DNA of 64,000 nt from assembly GCA_947095585.1 (NCBI GenBank), contig OX352765.1, positions 58,120,920 through 58,184,919 of the forward strand, in the 5' to 3' direction. Position 1 is the stretch's first letter. Every line of letters begins with the position of its first letter. Origin of the DNA: Nephrocerus scutellatus. Its lineage: Eukaryota > Arthropoda > Insecta > Diptera > Pipunculidae. Shown one piece after another: positions 53,699-63,762 of this stretch. Both the position numbers and the translations under genes were made by a program. The notes under the pieces were generated by a model that saw only the letters and a program-made list of their open reading frames with translations, did not search any database and was not told the origin of the DNA.

Positions 53699-55080
53699 AG
53701 TAATTTCTGATATTTCTTTTTCCGTTTTATGTGTGATTTATAATATTTTAAGTTATTACTTTTGTCAATTATATGATTTTCGGTTATTTTTTCTGCGTCA
53801 ATTTTTCTGAATTTATTATGGTTTTTTCCTCCACGTGTTTCTTTAATGAAAGTAGTTCCTGTCTGTATTTCTATATCTTCTTTATCTTTATTTAGTTTAT
53901 TTATAGTAATTTGTTTTTTCTTCAAAATTTTTTCTTTAATAGAATTATATTCATTATTGTGTATTTTTCCATTTTTGAAATCAATTGGTGTTTTATCAGT
54001 AGTTGAATGTATAGTATTGTTATAATAGTTTATGATTTTTAATATCTTTTCTTCAACAGTATTATTATTTGTATTAAGATCATGTTTTAACAATCTGATG
54101 TGTTCATTGATAGTATTATGTAAACGTTCTACATCTGAGTTGGATGTATGATTATAATTTGAAGTATAATGGATTTCTATATTTTCATTTTGTAAAAATT
54201 CTTTAAGTGGGAGAGCTTTAAAACCTAGCTCGTTATCTACAATTAATTTATTTATTGGTCCAATAGCAGCGATTAATGTTAGAATGCTTCTTTTAAATTC
54301 CGTCCATGTTCTTGCTGTAATTTTTGTTGCTTGAGCAAATTTGCTGAATTTATCTATGAACGTGACAAAGAGCTGTTTTTCAAGTGAATAGAAAACGGCT
54401 GCATGGAAAATTTCGTTTGGTGCTGAAGGGGTTTCCGTTAGTTGATATTTATTTTTAATTGGGTTTCGATCATATTTTTCCGTATTACATATTTCGCAAT
54501 TATTGATAAATTGAGTTATTCTAATAATTAATTTTGGATGATAAAATTTTAAGATTAGTTCTTTATGTACTTCTATTATTCCTCTGTGGTTATTTCTGAG
54601 ATGTTCGTTTTTAATGATTTCAACTAGTTCTTCTTCGTCTGTTATATCCTTTAGGAATTTATTAGTTTTAATAATTTTTAATTGGTTTTGTTCTGCGAAA
54701 TGTTTTTTATAAACGTCTTTTAATATTTTAATGAATTCTTCGTTATCTATATAGACACAGTTTAAAGTTTTGGGGTTGAAGTGTGTTTTTAGAAGTATTA
54801 ATGCTGTTTCTTCGTCTAGGGATTTAATGTAAATGATTTTTCTATTTTTGTTAAAAATCTTTAATTGTTTTATTCGTAATGATCCGGAATTAGTCTTAAA
54901 AATTGCTATTTGTGTTTTGAATATATTTAAAGGAGATGTGGTGATTGGAAATATATTTGATTCGTTTTCTTTATTTCTTTCTGTAAGATTTATTTCTATT
55001 CTAGAAAGGGCGTCTGCGTTTTTATTTTTTGTTCCTTTTTTATACGTGATTTCATAATCAAATTCGGATAATTTTAGTCT
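53674..55080 (-). pseudogene. Errantivirus integrase
   Basis: The pol frame continues after an internal TGA at the RNase H end. A zinc-binding block (HLRNNHRGIIEVHKE, then INNCEICN) lies near 54500-54610. The catalytic core has FHAAVFYS near 54385-54410, FIDKFSKFAQ, VDNELGFK near 54215-54245 and SDVERLHNT near 54115-54145. The first catalytic position, usually Asp (HADVFY), reads Ala; the second Asp and the Glu are kept. The C-terminal part with NYYNNTIHSTTDKTPIDF follows and overlaps the env start. It would integrate viral cDNA if intact. Confidence 0.8.
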
Positions 55081-55707
55081 TCATCTCACTAGTTTATAAT
55101 TGGGTTCTTTGATTGAAAAAAGCCATGTTAAAGGTTTATGATCGGTTTCAATTGTAAATTTACGTCCAAAAAGGTATGGTCTGAAATATTTTGTTGACCA
55201 GACGATTGCTAGTAATTCTTTTTCGATGGTACTGTAATTTATTTCATGTTCATTTAATGTTCTGCTAGCGTAACATATCGGATGATTGTTTTGGGAAAGT
55301 ATTGCTCCTAATGCATAATTACTGGCATTCGTTGTAAGGGTAAATTTTTTATTAAAATCGGGATAACTTAATATTGGATCGTTTATTAATAATTTTTTAA
55401 GTGTGTTAAAACTTTCTTGATATTTTGTATTTGAAATGTCAATTTTAGCATTCTTTTTTAAGAATAATGTCATTGGCTTTGCTATTAATGAATAGTCTTT
55501 AATGAATTTTCTATAATAACCCGTAAGTCCTAAGAATTGTTTAATTTGTTTTGTAGTTTTTGGTATTGGAAATTTATTTACGCATTCAAGTTTTTTGGGA
55601 TTTGGTTTTATTCCATTTTGTGTCACTATATGACCTAGAAATTCTGTTTCTTTCTTTAGGAACTCTGATTTATCTAATTGAATTTTAAATTTGCTTTCTT
55701 TAAACAA
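55081..55707 (-). pseudogene. Errantivirus RT end and RNase H
   Basis: A 208-codon frame contains [24 protein letters not shown] thumb sequence, [20 protein letters not shown], and RNase H with [18 protein letters not shown] (usually TDAS), [20 protein letters not shown] and [20 protein letters not shown]. It ends at a TGA where related elements have Trp, then the same frame continues into the integrase. A frameshift separates it from the RT frame near 55690. Confidence 0.85.
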
Positions 55708-57010
55708 TTAAATATTAAATTAATTGAATGTATGTGTTCTTGCAATGAAGTAGAGAAGATGATAATGTCGTCCAGATAGACTAAACAAATCTTATTGATA
55801 TAATCCTTTAAGATATTGTTCATAAGTCTTTGAAATGTCGCTGGGGCTGTCTTCAGTCCAAATGGCATTCTTAAGAATTCATAATGTCCTCCTTCTACGT
55901 TAAAGGCTGTTTTATGAATATCTTTTTCCTCAATTTCTATTTGATGAAATCCCTTAGCTAAATCAAGGGTTGTGAAATACTGGCATCTGCCCAGTTTATC
56001 TACTATATCATCAATATTTGGTAGAGGGTACTTGTCGTCTATTGTAACTTCATTGAGTTTACGATAGTCTATGACAAGCCTCCACTTTTGTTTTCCACTG
56101 GCGTCGACCTTTTTCGGTACAATCCACACTGGGGCTGAATAAGGTGAATAGCTCGGCCTTATAATTTTGTTTTCGAGGAGTTCCTGGATCTGGGTTTTGA
56201 CTTCATCTTTATGTATGTAAGGATATCTGTATGACTTTGCGTTTATTGGTACATTGTCAGTGGTACGTATTTCATGTTTGATTGCATTCGTAAATGAGAG
56301 ATCTGAATTTTCTTGATAAAAAATGTTTGAATATTGATTTATTATTTTTAATAATTTTTGTTTCTCTTCTGTGTTGACGAAGTTGAGATGTTGAGTTCGT
56401 ATTTGTTCCGTTAATGATTTATTATTATATTCTTCAATTATAGAGAAATTTTTTATATTAACTTCTTCAATTTCATTTGGATTTATTTCAAATGGACCTT
56501 GGCATTTTACATTCGTTTGAACTTCAATCTTATGATTTTCAACATTGTAAATTCCTTCATCAAAAATTATTTCGTTTTTCAAGAACTTCTGCTTCTTGAG
56601 GTAAACTAATCCTTCTTGTTGATTCACCAATAATTGTACAGTATGTTTGTTTGATCTTTCAAACAACATTTGTATAGTTTGTCCATTGATTTCTAATAGA
56701 TTATGTTTATAATCTATTTTAGCGTTAAATCGTTTTGGTATGTCGTTTCCAATAATACCGTCGTATTTGTCATGGATCGCGCAGACTAAAAGGTCAATTT
56801 TTTGCTTTGAATTACCAAATTCTTTAAAAAGGGGAACTGATACTCTTTCAGTTACATTTATATTATGTTGTAGTGTTTTAATTTGAATTTTATTAATTGG
56901 TACTTTCCATTTAGGATTACAAAGATCGGGATTTATAATAGAGTTTGTTGCTCCAGTATCGATAATAAATTTTAATGGATTTTTATTAGATTTGATTTTT
57001 ACATATGGTA
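55674..57010 (-). pseudogene. Errantivirus pol: protease and reverse transcriptase
   Basis: Protease: IIDTGATNSIINP with the DTGA active site at 56949-56960, then GIIGNDIPKRFNA near 56730-56760. The RT follows with IIRPSYSPYSAPVWIVPKKV, KWRLVIDYRKLNEVTIDDKY, TTLDLAKGFHQIEIEEKD (motif A), GLKTAPATFQRLMN and VYLDDIIIFS (catalytic YLDD) at about 55755-55785. The RT frame 55674-56669 is open throughout and shifts only at its end. All catalytic residues I can check are present. Confidence 0.85.
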
Positions 57011-57332
57011 AATCTCCTCCGAGGCTTGTGAGTGAAAATTTTCGCTTGTTTCATATTTATTTATCTCCATTGGCTCAACAGTTTGCTGTTGTTTAGTATT
57101 TGGTAAATTATTTTGAATCTCACTTGTTAATTGATTATAATTTGGTTGTCTATAGTTATTATAACTATCATTTCTATAATTATTGAACTGTCTGTTCTTA
57201 TTCTGATATTGGTCGGATCTATAATTATTATAACTGTCATATCTGTAATTATTAAATTGTTTGTTCTTATTTTGATATTGATCAGGTCTATGATTATCGT
57301 ATTGTTTGTTTGAATATTGTTTCTGGTCTTTT

Positions 57333-58089
57333 CTATAATATTGTCCTTTTTTTTGTTTGATTCGGTTCTTGTCTGTATCTATTAAAATGTTCGTCTCTAT
57401 TTGGGTTCTGTTGGTATTTATTTTTGTATTCTTGTTTATTCGAGGAAAAATAATTATTATTATAATTATTATAACGTGTTTGTCTATTGTTATTACGATT
57501 ATAGAATTGTTCCGGAGTTGATTGGTCTGTGTAGAGCCTGTTTGACTGAGTATGTCTATTGCTGATTCTAAATTTTCTGGATTTCGGCAAATTAGGATTG
57601 TTCAGGTATTTTGTTTTTAAATATGTCTAATGCTGTGCGTATATTGTTTAATGCACAATCGTTCGCTGTTTTACCTGGTCCATTTTCTAATAGAGTTTTA
57701 TTGTTTAGTTTTCGCAATTTATCTTTGATTTCGTTGAAAAAACCTAAAACATTATTTTTAAAAGTAACACCTCTCAATTCGTCAAAAAGTTGTTCTACGC
57801 TACGTCTTTCGGCAAAATTATTTTGTAAAACGTCTTTAATTTCACCCCAAGCAATGGCTTGTGTGTTGATTTCTATAACTTCTCTAGCTTTTCTGATTAA
57901 TTTGCTTTTTATAATATCCGAAAATAAATATTGAGAAAGGTCATCGTAAGTTGCTAGTAAGGGATATATTCTGTCTACTAGATTTGTGAATGTTAATAAA
58001 TTGTCTGTGTTTCCGTCATAGTAAGGAAGGGAATTTAAATATTTAATGGGATCTAGGACCACTTTATTTTGTTGAGTTTCCAATGCCAT
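57333..58089 (-). pseudogene. Errantivirus gag
   Basis: 57592-58089 encodes 165 residues starting MALETQQNKVVLDPIKYLNS, with LPYYDGNTDNLLTFTNLVDR and FAERRSVEQLFDELRGV. These resemble gags of the 17.6/297/ZAM type. After a frameshift near 57590, 57333-57590 continues as a Asn/Arg/Tyr/Gln-rich tail. No zinc knuckle is seen, as is usual for errantiviruses. Between 57010 and 57333 the Asn/Tyr-rich repeats continue (YNNYRS-like), linking gag to protease. Confidence 0.75.
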
Positions 58090-58319
58090 TTTATTTAATT
58101 AAATTTTAGTTTTTGTAAAAAGATATAATATAAGTAATAAGGTAATTAGGGTAAAAGACTAGGGGTATACAGGTCCCTTAAAAATTTATTTTGGTTTTGT
58201 ATATATTTATATATATTTATTTAATAGAAATATAGAAATTTAATTTAATTTAACCTTGTCGTTCTTGTTGTTGATCCTGGTGATTTTGTTATGAGTTGTC
58301 TTCTAATAATATCTGTTAG

Positions 58320-58555
58320 TTATTTTGACCTTGTTGTTTTTGTTGTTGATCCTTGTTGTTTTTGTTGTTGATCCTTGTTGTTTTTGTTGTTGATCTTTGT
58401 TGCTTTTGTTGTTGATATTTGTTGTTTTTGTTGTTGATCCTTGTTGTTTTTGTTGTTGATCTTTGTTGTTTTTGTTGTTGATTCTTGTTCTTTTGTTGTT
58501 GATCTTTGTTGTTTTTGTTGTTGATCTTTGTTGTTTTCTTGTGATATTTTGCTGT
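58320..58555 (-). repeat. TTG-rich microsatellite-like repeat in the leader
   Basis: About eleven imperfect copies of the 21-base unit TTGTTTTTGTTGTTGATCCT lie in the untranslated leader of the errantivirus. An apparent Gln/Lys/Thr-rich open frame is a by-product. Confidence 0.85.
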
Positions 58556-58659
58556 GTTGCACTTATTTTAAATGTTGACCAAGAGTTAATTTTAATTTTT
58601 GTGTATGTCTTTTAAATAGTCAAATTATGCACATAAAAAAAATTCACTTTTGTTTCACT

Positions 58660-60435
58660 TTTGTTGAAATTATTTGTAATTTCTTTATTTATTAATTTTC
58701 CTTTTATTTTTGCAAATAATGCAATTACTTATTGTTAAATTTCTTCACTTCTGCTGTAGAAATTTTATTCACTATTATTGCAAATAATGCAATGATTTTT
58801 CGTAGAAATTTGTGAAATTTCTGTACTTCTGCTGTAGAAATTTTATTCACTATTATTGCAAATAATGCAATGATTTTTCGTAGAAATTTGAGAAATTTCT
58901 GCACTTCTGCTGTAGAAATTTTATTCACTATTATTGCAAATAATGCAATGATTTTTCGTAGAAATTTGTGAAATTTCTGCACTTCTGCTGTAGAAATTTT
59001 ATTCACTATTATTGCAAATAATGCAATGATTTTTCGTAGAAATTTGTGAAATTTCTGCACTTCTGTTGTAGAAATTTTATTCACTATTATTGCAAATAAT
59101 GCAATGATTTTTCGTAGAAATTTGTGAAATTTCTGCACTTCTGCTGTAGAAATTTTTTTCACTATTATTGCAAATAATGCAATGATTTTTCGTAGAAATT
59201 TGAGAAATTTCTGCACTTCTGCTGTAGAAATTTCATTCACTATTATTGCAAATAATGCAATGATTTTTCGTAGAAATTTGTGAAATTTCTGCACTTCTGC
59301 TGTAGAAATTTTATTCACTATTATTGCAAATAATGCAATGATTTTTCGTAGAAATTTGTGAAATTTCTGCACTTCTGCTGTAGAAATTTTATTCACTATT
59401 ATTGCAAATAATGCAATGATTTTTCGTAGAAATTTGTGAAATTTCTGCACTTCTGCTGTAGAAATTTTATTCACTATTATTGCAAATAATGCAATGATTT
59501 TTCGTAGAAATTTGTGAAATTTCTGCACTTCTGCTGTAGAAATTTTATTCACTATTATTGCAAATAATGCAATGATTTTTCGTAGAAATTTGAGAAATTT
59601 CTGCACTTATGTTGAAATTATTTGTAATTTCTTTATTTATTAATTTTCCTTTTATTTTTGCAAATAATGCAATTACTTATTGTTAAATTTCTTCACTTCT
59701 GCTGTAGAAATTTTATTCACTATTATTGCAAATAATGCAATGATTTTTCGTAGAAATTTGTGAAATTTCTGCACTTCTGCTGTAGAAATTTTATTCACTA
59801 TTATTGCAAATAATGCAATGATTTTTCGTAGAAATTTGTGAAATTTCTGCACTTCTGCTGTAGAAATTTTATTCACTATTATTGCAAATAATGCAATGAT
59901 TTTTCGTAGAAATTTGTGAAATTTCTGCACTTCTGCTGTAGAAATTTTATTCACTATTATTGCAAATAATGCAATGATTTTTCGTAGAAATTTGTGAAAT
60001 TTCTGCACTTCTGCTGTAGAAATTTTATTCACTATTATTGCAAATAATGCAATGATTTTTCGTAGAAATTTGAGAAATTTCTGCACTTCTGTTGAAATTA
60101 TTTGTAATTTCTTTATTTATTAATTTTCCTTTTATTTTTGCAAATAATGCAATTACTTATTGTTAAATTTCTTCACTTCTGCTGTAGAAATTTTATTCAC
60201 TATTATTGCAAATAATGCAATGATTTTTCGTAGAAATTTGTGAAATTTCTGCACTTCTGCTGTAGAAATTTTATTCACTATTATTGCAAATAATGCAATG
60301 ATTTTTCGTAGAAAATTGTGAAATTTCTGCACTTCTGCTGTAGAAATTTTATTCACTATTATTGCAAATAATGCAATGATTTTTCGTAGAAATTTGTGAA
60401 ATTTCTGCACTTCTGCTGTAGAAATTTTATTCACT
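58660..60435 (-). repeat. 78-bp tandem repeat array with higher-order structure
   Basis: The 78-base unit (CACTTCTGCTGTAGAAATTT and so on) is repeated about 11, 5 and 4 times in three blocks. Blocks are separated by an identical spacer of about 95 bases starting TTGAAATTATTTGTAATTTC (58660, 59608 and 60091). On the minus strand each unit encodes 26 residues (KFHKFLRKIIALFAIIVNKI plus STAEVQ) with no stop, so each block forms a long open frame. It sits between the 5' LTR and gag. Confidence 0.9.
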
Positions 60436-60492
60436 TTTTGTTGTGGAGTGCTTTAAATTTTTTTAAAAAAATAAGTCTTAGTTGACTAGCAC

Positions 60493-60510
60493 TATCCTAC
60501 CGACTGCGCC
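60493..60510 (-). promoter_or_regulatory. Errantivirus primer-binding site
   Basis: Directly after the 5' LTR (ending CATAATT) the minus strand reads GGCGCAGTCGGTAGGATA. This is the tRNA-Ser-type primer site known from 17.6/297-like errantiviruses. Confidence 0.75.
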
Positions 60511-61242
60511 AATTATGTTTTCAAATACTATTTATAAATTTTAAATAAAGATCTTTCTTTATTTCTTTATTACAAATAAAATACTTGAAAAACTTGTCTT
60601 AATAATAGACTTTTGATGTCTTAATAATAGACTTAATGTGAACAATATTAATTAACTGAATAGCAATACTGTACTTGAATGAATATTAGAGAACACTGAA
60701 TATTAAACGATACTGCATTCCTGAGCAATTGAACAATACTGAACTGTTTCTTATTCTAATGTGTTATCTTATATACTATTCGTTGAGTGATCCAACTTGT
60801 GTTTTGGTTGTGAAATACTTTTGGACTTTGAACTTGTTTTCGTCTTTGAGGACGTAAACATGTTATTGTCTTAGATCTGAATTAAGATAAGGATGTTTTC
60901 GTGTTCCATCATGTTTTGAATGGATATCTAAAACATTCGTCGTAATTGACCATCTGGTGTTTTGATCGTAGGATTGGCCTTGAATTGAAGATGGTAAACA
61001 TGTTGACAGAATTTGCATTTCAAGATAAGATTGGCCTTGAATATTAAAGTGGTAAACAAGATGATTTCATCATATTGCGAAAGGGATAAACAAGATATGA
61101 ATGTTCAGATTTAAGGGGTGCGTGTTTTATATATGTGATGATTAATATAGTAATATAAGTTGGATCACGCAATTACAGTTATGAATAAATGATATTTTAT
61201 ATGATTGAGGTGGTTTGCATGGTGCTATTTTCTATGTTAACA
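60511..61242 (-). repeat. Errantivirus 5' LTR
   Basis: On the minus strand it begins TGTTAACATAG and ends GAAAACATAATT (732 bases). It contains CATATATAAAACACGC near 61125-61140 as a TATA region. It is intact, unlike the 3' LTR. Confidence 0.9.
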
Positions 61243-61602
61243 TTTAAGCACATTCAGTTTCCCGTTAGGCTCGCATTCGCCATGACAATAAACAAATCAC
61301 AAGGCCAATCACTGCAAGTGTGTGCCTTTGATCTCGAATTTCCTTGCTTTTCGCACATGGCGCTTTCGCGTGCTGTCTGCATTGTTTGTTAACGCACCGG
61401 ACAACAAGACAAACAACGTTTTTTATCACAAAGCGTTGCAGTGACCTGAAATGTGTAAAATCAATTTTCCATCTAAATAAAATGCATTAAATTGAATAAT
61501 TCCAAAATAGTTTTATTCTTTCAATAGAGAAGTTCGTTTTTCAAAAGGGACATTAATAATTTAATAAATTTTAGGCGGATAGAAGTTCGCCGGGTCATCT
61601 AG
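61243..61602 (+). mobile_element. Helitron helicase C-terminus and 3' end
   Basis: The frame reads [20 protein letters not shown] with [11 protein letters not shown], the conserved last helicase motifs of Helitrons. After a shift come PDNKTNNVFYHKALQ and a stop near 61448. About 150 bases later GGCGGATAGAAGTTCGCC can form a short hairpin (GGCG/CGCC), and CTAG at 61599-61602 is followed by T, the canonical Helitron 3' terminus. It belongs with 45420-48758. Confidence 0.8.
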
Positions 61603-61624
61603 TTTTTTATAAATGTATTTATTA

Positions 61625-61891
61625 GTGGGCGCCGTGGCTCAGTGGCTAAGTGCATGGATTTCCGCACAGGAGGTTCGTAGGATTATAGAAGAATCCCAGG
61701 AAACACCTCTCGCGAATGTCTGACAAACGTCCAAGATTAAAAACTTGTCACGGAAAGCTTTAAATTCGCAGTTCGGATACGGCATCAAATTGTAGGTCCT
61801 TTCCATAAATATAACACGCACAACACAAATGGTCGCGAGAAGCTAGGCCTTGGACCGCAACGGTCTGTCACGCCGAATATTATTATTATTC
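61625..61891 (+). mobile_element. tRNA-derived SINE, copy 2
   Basis: The head GTGGGCGCCGTGGCTCAGTG with GCTAAGTGCATGGATTTC has a clear A box. The B box region is disturbed (GGTTCGTAGGATTATAGAAG instead of GGTTCGAATCCC). The body matches copy 1 at 20815-21106 (ACCTCTCGCGAATGTCTGAC, TTCGGATACGGCATCAAATT, ATGGTCGCGAGAAGCTAGG, TTGGACCGCAACGGTC) and ends in (ATT)n. ATTAG flanks both ends (61621-61625 and 61892-61896), a possible short target duplication. Confidence 0.85.
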
Positions 61892-61922
61892 ATTAGTAAT
61901 GCTTAGCTTATTTATATTTAAA

Positions 61923-62732
61923 CTAGATGTTCCCAGCGCTTTGCTACCCGCAGACATTAATCCACGTCTTTCTCTTACCATCGCGTGGTGGGGGATGTAC
62001 TATAACTTATAATCATAGAGTAATATGCACTAAGCACATAGTCTTAGACTTTTCTATAGGCAGCCATAGTACGTAAAAACCCGAGCACAGAAATCAGCGC
62101 GGCGAACAGTGCAGCACACACTCAACGCATTCGATCGACCGTTTTTTCGTCGACCGTGAAAGTCCATTCTAAATACTGGTGAAAGTATTTTGAAATCAGT
62201 CCAGTAGTTTCGAAGATTACCTCGTACATACAAATCAACATTACCTCTTTATACCTTTATAAATTTTATTTTTAATTTTGCGTGCTGTAATAAAACTAAA
62301 TAAATGTCATAAATAGCGGTATTACCACCTACTATCTTAAAAACAGCGCCACATATCGGGTCCAAATTTCATAAAAACCCAAATAGTAACGAAACAAACG
62401 TATGGTTAAAATCTGAAGTTCCTAAGATGCTTCGCTACTAAGAAACAGAAAAACCGTTATATCTTGGAAACAGCCATCTACCAGGTCATAAAAACCCAAA
62501 TAGCAACGAAACAAACCTATGGTTAAAATTTGAAGTTCCTAAGATGCTTCGTTGCTGAGAAACAAAAAAAAAACGTTTTATTTTGACAACAGCGCCACCT
62601 AGTGAGTTCAAACCAAAACAAAAACCCACACCGCTAAAATCCTTATCTATGGTGTAAATTTCAGCTTCCTGCGATGTCTGGTTCCTGAGAAAGTCTATTC
62701 AATCTTTACAGACATAATTTTTATATATTAGA
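61923..62732 (-). mobile_element. Non-autonomous Helitron
   Basis: On the minus strand the element starts TCTAATATATAAAAATTATG after an A and ends GCTGGGAACATCTAG before a T. This is the TC...CTAG, A/T-target rule of Helitrons. There is no coding sequence. About three imperfect 120-bp units lie inside (62335-62690). The hairpin before CTAG is weak. Confidence 0.65.
62335..62690 (-). repeat. 120-bp internal repeats of the non-autonomous Helitron
   Basis: Imperfect units share ACAGCGCCACATA/CTA, CATAAAAACCCAAATAG, ACGAAACAAACGTATGGTTA and GAAGTTCCTAAGATGCTTCG. Confidence 0.75.
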
Positions 62733-62739
62733 TAATTTT

Positions 62740-63350
62740 GTCAACCTCTTGGTTCTCTCCCAGCCAATGTGATTTTTCTCTTAAAGATGAATAGCTGTCC
62801 GCCGCTTCTCTGATTTCAGCTTTCTTTTTCAGCCAATTATAATTTTTCTGTTAAAGATTTTTTGACATTTGACATTTTTTGACACAGAAGAATTTTAAAC
62901 TGCTTTAAAAAATGTCTTATTCTTAACACAAAAGAATTTAAAATTTCTTTATTTGTTAATTTGTACTTTTTAGTAGTGTTTTTCTCGACTGCGCCAATTA
63001 AGTGTTCAGACTATCAAATACTTTATTTCGATTTAAACTAAAAAAATTATCTAGACACATTTTACTTAACAGTTATAAAGAGTCATATCCGTACGTTACT
63101 TATGGTGTATTAACAATTTGCTGATTGGACACATTCTGTGTTATATGCGCAGGATCATCACAATATGATCTTGATTGTGATTTTTGTTTAGTTTAAATTT
63201 AATGTGTGCATTTTGTGTTCTATACTATACGCAAGATCATAAAAGGACGATCTTGATCGACATTTTTGGTTATTTTAGTCTTCGTGTGCACGATAATTGT
63301 TGTATGCATTTTGTATAAATGCAGAGTGATGTGATTCTAGAATCCATGTA
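62740..63350 (-). mobile_element. LTR and leader remnant of a second errantivirus-like element
   Basis: On the minus strand an LTR-like stretch (about 63350 to 62996) ends TTAATT. It is followed by GGCGCAGTCGAG (62984-62995), the same tRNA-Ser-type primer site as the large element, and a leader with AAATTTCTTTATTTGTTAAT-like wording. The LTR has a TCTTTATAACTG region, an AATAAAGTATT near its end and two imperfect ~100-bp repeats containing AAGATCATA and GATCTTGAT. Coding parts are absent and the outer LTR border is uncertain. It ends within about 50 bases of a host exon's acceptor. Confidence 0.65.
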
Positions 63351-63395
63351 TACCAATATAGATTAATGTTTGTTATATATTTTAATATTTTGTAG

Positions 63396-63762
63396 GTTTT
63401 GGCATTCGATAACGATTCTGGGGAAAACGGACGTCTGTCTTATGCTATAAAATCTGGTAAAGGTAAATCCAAATTTCGTGTTGACTCAAGCACTGGAATT
63501 ATTTATGCTGCAAAAGCATTTGATTCGGAAATGGAATACGATTTAACAGTTCGTGCAGAAGACAACGGATACCAACAACGTAGTTCGAGCACGCGAGTTA
63601 ATATTGTTGTTGTTCCTATTCCTAAAAATTCCCTTCATGCTCCCATTATTAAATCGGTGGATAATGAAGTCGAAGTTACTGAAAGTGACCGACCCGGTTT
63701 TCTTGTAACTTTAATACAATCAATAGATGAAGACAATGATCACCTTTGGTATGACATAATTG
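63396..63762 (+). CDS. kug: Fat-like cadherin, exon (fourth in window)
   Basis: The exon follows TTTTGTAG and ends at GTAAGT (63763), phase 0 at the start and phase 1 at the end, 122 codons plus one base. It encodes VLAFDNDSGENGRLSYAIKS, FRVDSSTGIIYAAKAF, YDLTVRAEDNGYQQRSSSTR and VNIVVVP, completing one cadherin repeat. It then opens the next with HAPIIKSVDNEVEVTESDRP, GFLVTLIQSIDEDNDHLWYD and II. The calcium motifs AFDND and AEDNG are visible; the following linker is atypical, as in FAT1/2/3. It joins FQ of the third exon without a frame change. Confidence 0.85.

Larger units (their letters stand above)
48759..61242 (-). mobile_element. Errantivirus-like Gypsy element with env
   Basis: A full-length LTR element on the minus strand lies between LTRs at 60511-61242 (5') and 48759-52359 (3', interrupted). 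It is flanked by TTTAAG at 48753-48758 and 61243-61248. Minus-strand order: LTR, tRNA-Ser-type primer site, repeat-rich leader, gag, pol (protease, RT, RNase H, integrase), env, purine tract, LTR. The two LTRs differ at only a few sites, so insertion was recent. Gag, pol and env each have one or more frame breaks. Confidence 0.9.

Noticed and set aside
58320..58562. Gln/Lys/Thr-rich open frame on the minus strand
   Set aside because: It is a by-product of the 21-base TTG-rich repeat in the errantivirus leader.
58725..60434. Appearance of a CRISPR-like or gene-like array
   Set aside because: The 78-bp units are directly adjacent with no variable spacers, the DNA is eukaryotic, and the array sits inside an LTR element.
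61625..61700. tRNA gene
   Set aside because: The A box is clear but the B box is disturbed and no cloverleaf follows; the attached body and tail and the second copy at 20815-21106 identify a SINE.
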